From: Rhizobium sp. CF122
Lineage (GTDB): Bacteria; Pseudomonadota; Alphaproteobacteria; Rhizobiales; Rhizobiaceae
DNA: 64,000 nucleotides
Assembly: GCF_000282035.1 (NCBI RefSeq)
Contig: NZ_AKKA01000095.1
Coordinates: forward strand, 1-64,000
Reading direction: 5' to 3'
Of this stretch, positions 7,717 to 16,387 are shown in pieces. The position numbers and the translations under genes are program-made. The notes below the pieces were generated by a model. It saw only the letters and a program-made list of their open reading frames with translations, did no database searches and had not been told where the DNA came from. Positions within the stretch are counted from its first letter, which is position 1. Every line of letters begins with the position of its first letter.

Positions 7717-9702
7717 ATGCCCGAAAAGTTTCCCCGCCTGTTCAGTCCGCTCCTGATCCGTGGGCACACCCTTCGCAACCGCATCGTATTTGGCGCTCAT
7801 ACAGCAAACATGGCCGTCGACGGACTGCCAACCGAGCGCCATGTCGCCTATTACGCCGAGCGCGCGATCGGCGGCGCCGCGATGATCGTCGTCGAACCGA
7901 TGCCGGTCCATGCTGCTGCGGTTCTGACACAGAGAAACTTCCGTCATTGCGACGATACCGTCGTCCCCCACTTTGCCAAGGTTGTTCGGGCCATCAAGGA
8001 GAACGGGGCCGTCGCGATCCAGCAGCTCTATCACGTTGGAGCGCACGGCGACTCCGACAATTCCTTCCATCCTCACTGGTCGCCGTCTGGTCTACCGAGC
8101 TACCACGACAGCGACGGATCGCATCCGATGACCGAAGCCGAGATCTGGGAAACGATCGACGGGTTTGTTCAAGCGGCACGGCGATGTTGCGAGGCCGGCT
8201 TCGACGGCGTGGAAGTCTGGGCAGCGTATCTGGGCATGGTCGACCAATTCTGGACGCCATGGAGCAATCGACGTGAAGATCGATGGGGAGGGTCGCTCGA
8301 AAACCGTACACGTATGTCTCGCGAGATTCTTTCCCGGATACGTGAGGCCTGTGGACCGAATTTCATTATAGGTCTTGCGGTTAGTGACGAGCCGGACGTG
8401 AAGGCAGCTCTCCAGCGAGAAGAACTTGCCGAGATCGTGAAGCTTCACGATGCGCTCGGTCTCGTCGATTACGTAACGTGCGGGTCGGGAGGCTACCTCG
8501 ACTTCTACAAGCTGATGCCGACGTTTATCTATCCAGAAAAGCTCGGCGCCGATCTTGCCGCATGTCTGAAGACGGTCGTGAAGAACGCCGTCGTCATCGC
8601 CGAAAGTCACATCCGAACACCTGAGAATGCCGAGACGGTCCTCGGCGAAGGCGCGTGCGACCTTGTGTCCATCGTTCGCGGACAGATCGCCGACCCTCAT
8701 CTGGCGCAAAAGGCCAGCGAAGGACGTCCTGAAGACATTCGTGGGTGCATCTCCTGTAACCAGATGTGCTGGGGGCGACGCTCTAGAGACTACTGGATAA
8801 GCTGCCTGATCAATCCTTCGGCGGGGCGTGAATTCGAATGGAACGGCGATCGATTCACCAAGACCTCTGATCCAAAGCGAGTATTTGTCATCGGTGGCGG
8901 TCCAGCAGGGCTCGAGGCGGCAAGGGTAGCGGCGGAACGCGGTCATAGCGTCGTCCTCTCGGAAGCCGGCATGCGCCTCGGCGGCAATTTTCTGCTCGCT
9001 GGTCTGCAGCCCCGGCGCGCCCAGATCCTTGATCTGCTCGGCTGGTACGAACGCCAACTGGACAAGCTCGGCGTTGACGTCAGGCTGAACACCTACGTGG
9101 AAGCCGACGAGATCGACCTATCGGAGGTGGATGTCGTTGTGGTGGCCACTGGTTCCTATTCCCCTGAGACCGGCTTTCAGAAAGCTTTGCCAACCGTTGA
9201 GGCGATGCCCGGCATCGACAAGCGCAGCGTTTTCACCGTCGAAGTGGTAATGGCAAGGCAGGCAAGACCAGGCAAGCGTGTCCTTCTCCTGGATGAGGGA
9301 GGTGGCTGGCGTGGATGCGGGACGGCTTGGAAGCTGGCGGAAGATGGCCATCATGTCACAATTCTTACGCCCGACCCGTTCGTCGGAAAGGAACTTCAAA
9401 GAACGGCCGCCGATGTGCCGATGCGACAGGTTTTGAAAAGGCTGGGTGTTCAATGGATCACGGAGGTCAGTGTCGTCAAATGGCACGGCAACGGTGCAAC
9501 GATTTTGGATCACAACACCGGTGAGCGCCGCTTCTTCGAGGCGGAGGGGTTGGTCACCGCAACGACCAATCATCCGATGGACTGGCTGATGCCAAGCCTT
9601 CTTGAATTGGGCGTTGCCACGCGACAGATCGGAGATTGCGCGGCACCGCGCCAGGCTCCTTACGCGTTCTACGAAGGCAGAAAAGCAGGGCTGGAGATCT
9701 GA
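7717..9702 (+). CDS. NADH:flavin oxidoreductase, TMADH/dienoyl-CoA-reductase family
   Basis: This 661-residue protein is a second FMN/FAD/4Fe-4S enzyme of the same architecture as the demethylase at 694-2730, but clearly divergent. The barrel start FSPLLIRGHTLRNRIVFGAH, a complete four-cysteine cluster (Cys344, 347, 351 and 363) and the dinucleotide site VIGGGPAGLEAA (about 396-407) are visible. It follows the transporter by 281 bp with no obvious promoter seen, and its stop touches the following Ldh2-family gene, so these two are coupled. It probably carries out a second oxidative step, such as removal of another methyl group or oxidation of a cyclic amine. Its substrate is not evident. Confidence 0.8.
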   Translation: MPEKFPRLFSPLLIRGHTLRNRIVFGAHTANMAVDGLPTERHVAYYAERAIGGAAMIVVEPMPVHAAAVLTQRNFRHCDDTVVPHFAKVVRAIKENGAVAIQQLYHVGAHGDSDNSFHPHWSPSGLPSYHDSDGSHPMTEAEIWETIDGFVQAARRCCEAGFDGVEVWAAYLGMVDQFWTPWSNRREDRWGGSLENRTRMSREILSRIREACGPNFIIGLAVSDEPDVKAALQREELAEIVKLHDALGLVDYVTCGSGGYLDFYKLMPTFIYPEKLGADLAACLKTVVKNAVVIAESHIRTPENAETVLGEGACDLVSIVRGQIADPHLAQKASEGRPEDIRGCISCNQMCWGRRSRDYWISCLINPSAGREFEWNGDRFTKTSDPKRVFVIGGGPAGLEAARVAAERGHSVVLSEAGMRLGGNFLLAGLQPRRAQILDLLGWYERQLDKLGVDVRLNTYVEADEIDLSEVDVVVVATGSYSPETGFQKALPTVEAMPGIDKRSVFTVEVVMARQARPGKRVLLLDEGGGWRGCGTAWKLAEDGHHVTILTPDPFVGKELQRTAADVPMRQVLKRLGVQWITEVSVVKWHGNGATILDHNTGERRFFEAEGLVTATTNHPMDWLMPSLLELGVATRQIGDCAAPRQAPYAFYEGRKAGLEI

Positions 9703-9703
9703 C

Positions 9704-10702
9704 ATGTCCGACGCGGTCGTACTCAGTCGGAAGGACGCCGAGGAACTTGCAATGAAAGCGTGCCTGGCTTGCGGTACGGCCGTATCGAGCGCACGTTCTC
9801 TCGTGGATGCTACGTTGTCGGCGGCAATCTACGGGCCACCTACCCTCGGATTTCCGCACCTCGTGGACTATCTCGATGGCTTCCGCAAGGGACGGATAAA
9901 TCGCGATCCAAACCCGCGGTTGGAGCGTGCCTTTCCTGCATTTCTCGTTTCCGACGCAGATCGCGGCATCGCCCAGCTGGGTTTCGATCTTGCCTTTACC
10001 CATCTGCTCGAAGCCGTTCGCAATTTTGGTGTTGCTGTCTTCACGCAGACCAACAGCTATACGACCGGAGAGCTCGGATATTACGTCCGCAGACTTTGCA
10101 ATGAAGGTGTGGTTGGACTGGCAGCGACGAATGCAAATGCCATGATGGTGGCCAAAGCCGGAGGACCTGTCGTCTACAGCACAAATCCGATGGCGTTCGG
10201 ATTTCCGCTCGGCGAGTGCACGCCCCCAATGATCATTGATCAGGCGTCGAGCGCAACCGCTTACGTAAACATCGTGAGGGCAGCGGAAGAAGGAACGGCG
10301 ATCCCTGAAGGTTGGGCGGTGGACGCAGACGGTAACGCAACCCAAGATGCAAAAACGGCGCTGACGGGAGCCTTGTTGCCCTTCGGCGGCCGCAAAGGCG
10401 CAAATATCGCGCTCCTTGTGGAAATGCTGTCGGCTGGCCTTTCCGGTGGCCCCTGGTCTCTGGATGCGCCGGATTTCAGGTCGGGTACGGCATCGCCCGC
10501 CGTCGGGCTGAGTGTCGTCGCAATCGTGCCTGGGCAAGGAGCTGACGGGCGGATTGATCGAGCACTCCGCCAAGTACGTCGCCTGCAGGACAAAGGCGTG
10601 TTCGTTCCAGGCGTTAGTGGAATAGAGTCCGCTCAGACATCAGGGGAACTATCCATCCCCCGCAGCGTCTATGAAAAGATCGTCGCCATCACGACCAAAT
10701 AG
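9704..10702 (+). CDS. Ldh2/malate-lactate-dehydrogenase family oxidoreductase (possible cyclic-imine reductase)
   Basis: This 332-residue protein belongs to the Ldh2 fold family (malate/L-lactate dehydrogenase, ureidoglycolate dehydrogenase, delta-1-piperideine-2-carboxylate reductase). Family features are the N-terminal helical segment, GFPHLVDYLDGFRKGRIN, the NANAMMVAKAGG and STNPMAFGFPLGE cofactor-region blocks, and LLPFGGRKGANIALLVEMLSAGLSGG. The start ATG at 9704 overlaps the preceding stop region (GACATG). Members in amino-acid clusters reduce pyrroline- or piperideine-2-carboxylate with NADPH, which would fit a proline- or pipecolate-betaine pathway next to the ProC-like protein. Dehydrogenation of a 2-hydroxy acid is the alternative. 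Confidence 0.75.
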   Translation: MSDAVVLSRKDAEELAMKACLACGTAVSSARSLVDATLSAAIYGPPTLGFPHLVDYLDGFRKGRINRDPNPRLERAFPAFLVSDADRGIAQLGFDLAFTHLLEAVRNFGVAVFTQTNSYTTGELGYYVRRLCNEGVVGLAATNANAMMVAKAGGPVVYSTNPMAFGFPLGECTPPMIIDQASSATAYVNIVRAAEEGTAIPEGWAVDADGNATQDAKTALTGALLPFGGRKGANIALLVEMLSAGLSGGPWSLDAPDFRSGTASPAVGLSVVAIVPGQGADGRIDRALRQVRRLQDKGVFVPGVSGIESAQTSGELSIPRSVYEKIVAITTK

Positions 10703-10970
10703 GCGAGGCTTGGAAGCCCTTCTCAAACTCTTCAAGGGAAGACTGCTGCGCGTATCCGGCTGGTACGACAACGGATGGGGAGCCTCACGGCGCCACCGGA
10801 ATGGGCATTGTCATGCCACTCATCATTGGCGTCATGAAAACGCGTCGGTTGGCCTTGCCAGCCTGTCGAGATACTTTCCTGTCAAAAGACACGAAAGCCC
10901 CACGGCCAGGCCATGCTCCTTCGTTCACGATAACACCATCCGCGAGATCACCACCGTTCAGCTGTGGCCG

Positions 10971-11879
10971 TTAACCCCTAAGCACTCTACGGAGGCGGTG
11001 AATGTGTCCAGCACCGATCCCGCAGCAACCGCCGACCATCGTTGCACCGGCCTCCGCCCACGAACAGGCAAAGCGCGAATAGATGTCATCATCCAGGTCG
11101 CTCCGAGTCTCGTGGAGGCCTTGGTTGGCAGCAGCATCTCCTTGCTCGCCCTCAAAGGCATTCGCATATACGCCGATTTTGAGGGGCGAGGCCCGATCCT
11201 TGAAAATCTGGGCCGCCGCGCCGACGGCCGCACGCATGACTTCCGGCTTGCTGCAGTTGAACAGGAGCGCCTCCGTACCCGATTGCGCCGCCCATGACGC
11301 AGCCTGCTCTACCAACTCGCCCGAGCGGAGCTTTGGTGGTGCGCCGCTTGTCTGCACTGCATCGTCGGCCAGGGTGAATGAGATCCAGAATGGTTTTCCG
11401 GTTTGCGCAACCGCCTCGCGAACGGCATCCCCTTCGGCGATGAGGCTCAGCGTTTCGCCTAGCCAGACATCGACATAAGGAGCGAGATTTTGCACGAGTA
11501 CCGCAAGATACTTCTGTACCCGCAGAGGATCAAAATTCTGCGGCTCGTAGGAACCGAAAACGGGCGGTAGCGAACCGGCAACCAGGACCTTGCGGTCCCT
11601 GCAGGCATCCGCGGCGTCGCGGGCAAGCTTGCCTGAGCGCGCGATCAATGCGGCGCCTTCCTCCCAAAATCGGTCCTCGCCGATGTGAAACGGCACGAGA
11701 GCATAGCTGTTGGTCGTAATGACGTCGGAGCCCGCGGCAACGAATTCGTCGTGGACCTTGCGAACAATGTCTGGCGAATTGATAAGCGCGAGAGCCGACC
11801 ATTCCGGCTGCTTCAGCTCGGCGCCAAGCCGTAAAAGTTCGCGGCTCATACCGCCGTCGAGGATGCAGACTTCATTCAT
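10971..11879 (-). CDS. Homocysteine S-methyltransferase family protein (MmuM-like)
   Basis: This 302-residue protein starts with LDGGMSRELLRLGAE, the barrel start of the betaine/S-methylmethionine-homocysteine methyltransferases. Zinc-ligand motifs are present: FNCSKPE (first Cys) and GGCCGIGAGHI near the C terminus. The DVITTNSYALVPFH block is also typical. MmuM transfers a methyl group from S-methylmethionine or SAM to homocysteine. The ATG at 11879 is chosen; a longer in-frame start gives a low-complexity, non-homologous leader. It is last in the operon of the amino-acid ABC transporter, which suggests that the transporter imports the methyl donor. A betaine donor is possible given the first cluster, but the length fits MmuM better. 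Confidence 0.82.
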   Translation of the reverse strand: MNEVCILDGGMSRELLRLGAELKQPEWSALALINSPDIVRKVHDEFVAAGSDVITTNSYALVPFHIGEDRFWEEGAALIARSGKLARDAADACRDRKVLVAGSLPPVFGSYEPQNFDPLRVQKYLAVLVQNLAPYVDVWLGETLSLIAEGDAVREAVAQTGKPFWISFTLADDAVQTSGAPPKLRSGELVEQAASWAAQSGTEALLFNCSKPEVMRAAVGAAAQIFKDRASPLKIGVYANAFEGEQGDAAANQGLHETRSDLDDDIYSRFACSWAEAGATMVGGCCGIGAGHIHRLRRVLRG

Positions 11880-11979
11880 GGAAGGATTCCGAACTTGGAT
11901 CAGGGGGTTATCAGGAGCCAGAGAGCCGCAATCATCGTTGGAGCCGCTGGAAGTTGAGAAGACATGATCGTTCCTCTTG

Positions 11980-12678
11980 TTACCGTCGCACCGGCACCTC
12001 CGCCTCAAGCTGGCGGAAGACGCGGGCAATAGTGGCGGTGAGAATGAGATAGAACACCGTCACCACGATCAGCGGCTCGTAGACGAGCAATGTGTCCTGG
12101 CGCACCTTGCTTGCGACCGCATAGAGATCCATCACGGTGACGGTGAAGGCGAGTGGGGTCGCTTTCAGCTGCATGACGATTTCACCGCCAATCGTTGGTA
12201 ATGCTATGCGGATGGCCCGCGGCAGCCAGATGCGCCGGATTAGCGTGAAGCGCGACATGCCGAATGCGCGGCCTGCTTCCAACTCACCTTTCGGTACGGC
12301 AAGCAGCGCGCCGCGCAACACTTCCGCTTCGTAGGCGGCGTAGTTCAGGGTGAAACTCACGGCCGCAAAGAAGAAACCCTCGCGCAGCATGGGCCAGAAC
12401 AGGCTCTGGCGGATACCGGGAATCATCGGCAGTAGCGAACCAACACCATAGTAGAGAAGCCAAAGCTGGATGAGCAGAGGCGTGCCGCGGAAGAAGGTGC
12501 AATAGCCCCTAGCGAAATACCTGACGAGGGGGCCGCCGCTTACCTGCGCAAAGGCAAGACCGATCGCAATTGCGAAGCCGAAGACGACCGAGATCACCAG
12601 GAGCAGAACGGTCTGTGCGGCGCCTGCCAGTAGAAGCGGCCAGTAAGAGGCCATCCATGTGAAGGTCATGCTGCCCAC
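11980..12678 (-). CDS. Polar amino-acid ABC transporter permease (HisM/ArtM-like)
   Basis: This 232-residue integral membrane protein of the HisMQ group has about five hydrophobic segments and the amino-acid permease loop AGRAFGMSRFTLIRRIWLPRAIRIALPTIGGE. The FFRGTPLLIQLWLLYYG segment is a strong family marker. It lies 3 bp after the sister permease, forming the usual heterodimer. It belongs to the operon ATPase, binding protein, permease, permease, methyltransferase (on the minus strand). Confidence 0.9.
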   Translation of the reverse strand: MGSMTFTWMASYWPLLLAGAAQTVLLLVISVVFGFAIAIGLAFAQVSGGPLVRYFARGYCTFFRGTPLLIQLWLLYYGVGSLLPMIPGIRQSLFWPMLREGFFFAAVSFTLNYAAYEAEVLRGALLAVPKGELEAGRAFGMSRFTLIRRIWLPRAIRIALPTIGGEIVMQLKATPLAFTVTVMDLYAVASKVRQDTLLVYEPLIVVTVFYLILTATIARVFRQLEAEVPVRR

Positions 12679-12681
12679 TCC

Positions 12682-13404
12682 TCAGACGGGCTTCGGTTGG
12701 CCGCGCCGCACATGACGCTCGATCAGACTGAAGACGACGTTGGAGACGAGCGTGATGGCGAGGTAAAGAAGCGCTGCGGCCAGGAAGAAGATGAAGTAAT
12801 GCTTGGTACTCGCGCCGGCCAGGCGAGTGGCGAGCGCGAGTTCCTGGTAACCGACGACGGCAACCAGCGCGCTGTCCTTGGTGATCGACATCCAGAGATT
12901 GGCAAGGCCCGGCAACGCGTTCGGCAAGAGTGCCGGCAAGATGACACGACGAAAACGCAATTGTGGCCCCATGCCGAAGGCCTTCGCCGCCTCGATTTCG
13001 CCAGCGGGAATGGCGAGGATCGCTCCCCTCAGCACTTCCGTCATGTAGGCACCCTGTACGAAGCCGAGCACAGCGACGGCGACGACGAAGCCATTCACCT
13101 CGATCTCCGGCAGACGAAACGTTGCCAGCAGCCGATTGAGGCCGTCCATGCCGGCATAATAGAGCCCGACGATCAAGATCAGTTCCGGAATGGCTCGAAT
13201 AGCCGTCGTATAGAGATCGAGTACCAGACGAAGCGGCCGGTTGCCGGAAAGCTTGCCAAGAGCGCCTCCCGTCCCGAGCAGAAGGCCGATCAGGAAGGCG
13301 CCGGCAGAAATCGCAATCGTGGAGACGGCACCCACGAGCAACGTCCCACCCCATCCAGGTGGATAGGGTGAAAGAAGCTCGAGGATTCCTTGGGTGGCCG
13401 CCAT
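12682..13404 (-). CDS. Polar amino-acid ABC transporter permease (HisQ/ArtQ-like)
   Basis: A 240-residue membrane protein homologous to the adjacent permease. It shows hydrophobic helices near residues 23-50, 75-95 and 190-215, and the coupling-loop sequence EAAKAFGMGPQLRFRRVILP. It is 12 bp downstream of the binding-protein gene. Together with the neighbouring permease it should make the heterodimeric channel of a type-I amino-acid importer. Confidence 0.9.
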   Translation of the reverse strand: MAATQGILELLSPYPPGWGGTLLVGAVSTIAISAGAFLIGLLLGTGGALGKLSGNRPLRLVLDLYTTAIRAIPELILIVGLYYAGMDGLNRLLATFRLPEIEVNGFVVAVAVLGFVQGAYMTEVLRGAILAIPAGEIEAAKAFGMGPQLRFRRVILPALLPNALPGLANLWMSITKDSALVAVVGYQELALATRLAGASTKHYFIFFLAAALLYLAITLVSNVVFSLIERHVRRGQPKPV

Positions 13405-13416
13405 CGTCCGGACCGC

Positions 13417-14190
13417 TTACTTTGCGCCGTAGATGTCGAAGTCGAAGTACGTCTTGGTGATTTCGTCATATTTGCCGCTGGCGCGTACCGCAGCGATCGC
13501 GGCGTTGAGCTTTGCCTTCAGTTCGGTATCTTCCTGGCGCAGGCCGCCGGACACTCCTGCCCCGAGAATCTCCTTGTCATCTGCCACGTCACCGGCCTTG
13601 GCGCAGCAATCCTTGCCGCTATCGCTTTTCAGAAAGGCATCCAGAGCAAGCGAATCCCCGAATACGTAGTCGATGCGTCCGGCAGCGAGGTCCTGGAACG
13701 CCTCATCGAGCGTCTGATAGGTCTTCTCGTCCGCGACCCCGGCAAAATACTTCTTGAAGTAGTCCGACTGGATGGTGGAGACCTGGATGCCGATGGTCTT
13801 GCGCTTCACATCCTCTGCACTTGCGCCGACCTTCTCATCCTTCGGCCCGATCAGCGTGCTGGGGGTGTTGTAATATTTGTCTGTGAAATCGATGACCTTC
13901 GAACGCTCAGGCGTATTCGACATGGACGACCAAATGACGTCGAACTTCTTGCTCTGCAGGGCAGGAATGAGGCCATCCCAGGACAGCTCCACGATTGAGC
14001 ATTGCTCTTTCATCTCTCCGCAGACGGCGTTCATCAGATCGATTTCCCAGCCCTGCCATTGACCGGAGGCATCCTTGGCGAAGAACGGCGGATAAGATTC
14101 GTTCATAATGCCGAAACGAACCTCAGCCTGAGCGGTGATGGCCGAAAAAGCCAGCGTAGCGCCGGCAAGAAGCATGGGGAGTAGTTTCAT
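13417..14190 (-). CDS. Amino-acid ABC transporter substrate-binding protein (HisJ/ArtJ family)
   Basis: A periplasmic binding protein of 257 residues with a Sec signal peptide (MKLLPMLLAGATLAFSAITAQA). The family-3 extracellular solute-binding features are visible: RFGIMNESYPPFFAKD near the mature N terminus, GWEIDLMNAVCGEM, and SWDGLIPALQSKKFDVIWSSMS, the region that contacts the alpha-amino-acid group. The downstream methyltransferase gene suggests S-methylmethionine or another methylated amino acid as ligand; this is inference from context. Confidence 0.88.
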   Translation of the reverse strand: MKLLPMLLAGATLAFSAITAQAEVRFGIMNESYPPFFAKDASGQWQGWEIDLMNAVCGEMKEQCSIVELSWDGLIPALQSKKFDVIWSSMSNTPERSKVIDFTDKYYNTPSTLIGPKDEKVGASAEDVKRKTIGIQVSTIQSDYFKKYFAGVADEKTYQTLDEAFQDLAAGRIDYVFGDSLALDAFLKSDSGKDCCAKAGDVADDKEILGAGVSGGLRQEDTELKAKLNAAIAAVRASGKYDEITKTYFDFDIYGAK

Positions 14191-14235
14191 TTTTCAAGAT
14201 TCTCCTGATGTTGTCGTATGTGAAGGCGCCAAGGA

Positions 14236-15015
14236 TCAGCGCGTGAGCATGCCGGTGAATTCGCGGCAGCGCGCGCTAAGGGGAGCGTCGAAGATCTGTT
14301 CGGGGCGCCCCTCTTCCTCGATCCGCCCCTGGTGCAGGAAGAGGATGTGGCTCGAGACATCGCGCGCAAAACGCATCTCGTGGGTAACGATGAGCATGGT
14401 TCGCCCCTCCTCGGCGAGGTCGCGTATGACCTTGAGCACCTCGCCGACCAGCTCCGGGTCGAGTGCCGACGTCGGCTCGTCGAAGAGCATCACTGACGGC
14501 TCGATGCAAAGTGCGCGGGCGATCGCCGCTCTTTGCTGCTGGCCGCCGGAGAGAAAAGCTGGGTAGGCATCGCGCTTGTCGTAAAGGCCTACCTTGCTAA
14601 GGAGCGCTTCTGCCTTCTCGATTGCCTCGCGGCGCGGAATGCGCAGGACGTGAACCGGGGCCTCGATAATGTTTTCGAGCACTGTCTTGTGTGCCCACAG
14701 ATTGAAACTCTGGAAGACCATGCCGAGGCCGGCGCGCATCCGCTCGATCTGCCGCCAGCTCTTCGGCTGCAATTGCCCCCGATGCGTCCGCTTCCAGGCG
14801 ACTTCCTCACCATTCACGATGATACGACCGCGGTCGGGAACGTCTAACAGATTGATGCAGCGCAGAAAGGTGCTCTTTCCAGACCCGGACGATCCGATGA
14901 TCGAAATCACGTCACCCTGACGGGCCCTTGCCGAAACGCCCTTGAGGACTTCGTGCGAGCCGAAGCTCTTGTGTAGATCATCGACACATAGTGCCTGAGA
15001 GGTTGGTTCTGGCAT
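14236..15015 (-). CDS. Amino-acid ABC transporter ATPase (HisP/GlnQ-like)
   Basis: The 259-residue ATPase has Walker A GSSGSGKST (about 40-48), signature LSGGQQQRAAIARAL and Walker B VMLFDEPTSALDPE followed by the switch His in IVTHEM. The insertion around EEVAWKRTHRGQLQPKSWRQ is typical of HisP-type proteins. It is the first gene of the minus-strand operon and is divergent from the Lrp/AsnC regulator, with about 165 bp between the two start codons. Confidence 0.92.
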   Translation of the reverse strand: MPEPTSQALCVDDLHKSFGSHEVLKGVSARARQGDVISIIGSSGSGKSTFLRCINLLDVPDRGRIIVNGEEVAWKRTHRGQLQPKSWRQIERMRAGLGMVFQSFNLWAHKTVLENIIEAPVHVLRIPRREAIEKAEALLSKVGLYDKRDAYPAFLSGGQQQRAAIARALCIEPSVMLFDEPTSALDPELVGEVLKVIRDLAEEGRTMLIVTHEMRFARDVSSHILFLHQGRIEEEGRPEQIFDAPLSARCREFTGMLTR

Positions 15016-15057
15016 TCACAATTCCGTAAAAGCAATTTGGGCAGAATATCGCGGATG

Positions 15058-15076
15058 TGCGCGAATTTTGCGCGCA
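15058..15076. promoter_or_regulatory. Dyad TGCGCG-N7-CGCGCA, candidate Lrp-type operator
   Basis: An inverted repeat with 6-bp arms separated by an A+T-rich seven-base spacer lies between the divergent ATPase and Lrp/AsnC genes, 43 bp upstream of the ATPase start. Position and symmetry suggest a regulator-binding site; which protein binds is inferred. Confidence 0.4.
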
Positions 15077-15180
15077 AAGCTAAACTAAAATGAATAATAT
15101 GTGCAAAAATCTCTTCCCATTGCTTGTTTTCGGATAGAACGAACGAAGCAGCTTACGGCGCGATGGCCAAAGGAGACAAA

Positions 15181-15660
15181 ATGGAAAAACTGGATCACTT
15201 TGACCGCGACATTCTCCAGCTCGTTCAGCGTAATTGCCAGCGAACCGCCGAGAGCATCGCCGACGACGTCGGCCTCTCAACGTCGGCCGTTCAACGGCGT
15301 CTGAAGCGCCTGCGCGAAGATGGGATCATCAAGGCGGAGGTGGCGGTCGTCGAGCGCAAGGCAACCGGCACACCTATGGTGTTTATCGTCGGCATGGAAA
15401 TTGAGCGGGACAATTACGATGCACTGGCGAAATTCCGGCTTTGGGCGGAAAAACAGGATCATATCCAGCAGGTCTACTATGTCACGGGAGCCGTGGATCT
15501 CATTGCCATCGTCACCGCCCGTGACGTCGAGCACTATGACGATATTGCAGCCTTGATCATGGCGGAAAACCCTCAGATCCGGCGCATGCACACCAATGTG
15601 GTACTTCGAGACGTAAAGCTTGGGCTCTTCGTCCCGCTGGCAGCTGGAGCCGACGACTGA
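15181..15660 (+). CDS. Lrp/AsnC-family transcriptional regulator
   Basis: This protein of 159 residues has an AsnC-type winged HTH (DHFDRDILQLVQRNCQRTAESIADDVGLSTSAVQRRLKRLREDG split over residues about 4-47) and the C-terminal alpha/beta RAM ligand-binding domain (HIQQVYYVTGAVDLIAIVTARD). The start at 15181 is selected because AAAGGAG sits just before it; two earlier in-frame ATGs lack such a site. It is divergent from the amino-acid transporter operon and most likely regulates it in response to the transported amino acid or methionine. Confidence 0.87.
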   Translation: MEKLDHFDRDILQLVQRNCQRTAESIADDVGLSTSAVQRRLKRLREDGIIKAEVAVVERKATGTPMVFIVGMEIERDNYDALAKFRLWAEKQDHIQQVYYVTGAVDLIAIVTARDVEHYDDIAALIMAENPQIRRMHTNVVLRDVKLGLFVPLAAGADD

Positions 15661-15830
15661 TAGGGAACTGCACGCACGTCGCATTCGACGCCGGTATTGT
15701 CTTTACAAACCAGCAGCTGCGACGGCGCCGGCCGGATGGATACCGGGACTACGCGCGATCAAGGCGAAGCGACACCCGGCCGGCTTCAAGCGGATCGACA
15801 CGCCACCGGAGCAGGACGCACAGCTTAAGG

Positions 15831-16364
15831 TTACCGGAAGAGCCGTTCGACATAATTGCGCCCGAGTCCGACCTTCTCGTAGTGGTCACGACAAAGCGCA
15901 ATGTAGTTGTGTACATCGAAGAACCCGTCCGGCTCGCCGGTCTTGTCGAGCCAGATCAGTGGCCCCTTGACCTGGAAGAACACCTTCATTGGCTGTTCGT
16001 GCTCGTAGGCGACCAGCGTATGGCCCTCGCCCGGCGTCTCGTAGACAAAATCGCCAGCCGTTGCCGTCCACTCATGCTCGAGGTATCCCCACTTGCCCGA
16101 GATCGTATAGGCGAAAACCTCGTGCGGATGATAGTGCCGGTTTACAAGGCCTGCCTTCTTGGCCATGAGGATGTCGCACCACTTGTTCTGCGTCGGCGAA
16201 ATCCAGAGCGGTCGCGAAGAGACAGTATCCGTGAACGGAACATAATAGCGCTCATCCTCTGTCGGCGCATTTTGAAGGTAGACCTCGGGCAGCGCGTCTG
16301 GCTGAAAGACCTTGCTGATCGGCTGCAAGTCTTTCCAGAATTCTGTGGTCGCGAGTTCAGGCAT
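15831..16364 (-). CDS. 2,4'-dihydroxyacetophenone-dioxygenase-like cupin protein
   Basis: This 177-residue single-domain cupin has the metal-binding first motif NRHYHPHEVFAYTISGKWGY (His-x-His, Glu, about residues 76-95) and a later His in EGHTLVAYEH. Size and the pattern WKDLQ...DERYYVPF...GLGRNYV agree, as I recall, with the 2,4'-dihydroxyacetophenone dioxygenase (DAD) group, iron enzymes that cleave an aryl hydroxyketone side chain to an aromatic acid and formate. It is last in the minus-strand operon with a ThDP enzyme, SDR and aldehyde dehydrogenase. The substrate could differ from that of characterised DAD. Confidence 0.66.
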   Translation of the reverse strand: MPELATTEFWKDLQPISKVFQPDALPEVYLQNAPTEDERYYVPFTDTVSSRPLWISPTQNKWCDILMAKKAGLVNRHYHPHEVFAYTISGKWGYLEHEWTATAGDFVYETPGEGHTLVAYEHEQPMKVFFQVKGPLIWLDKTGEPDGFFDVHNYIALCRDHYEKVGLGRNYVERLFR

Positions 16365-16387
16365 GCTTTCCTCCCATTCTCATAGTC

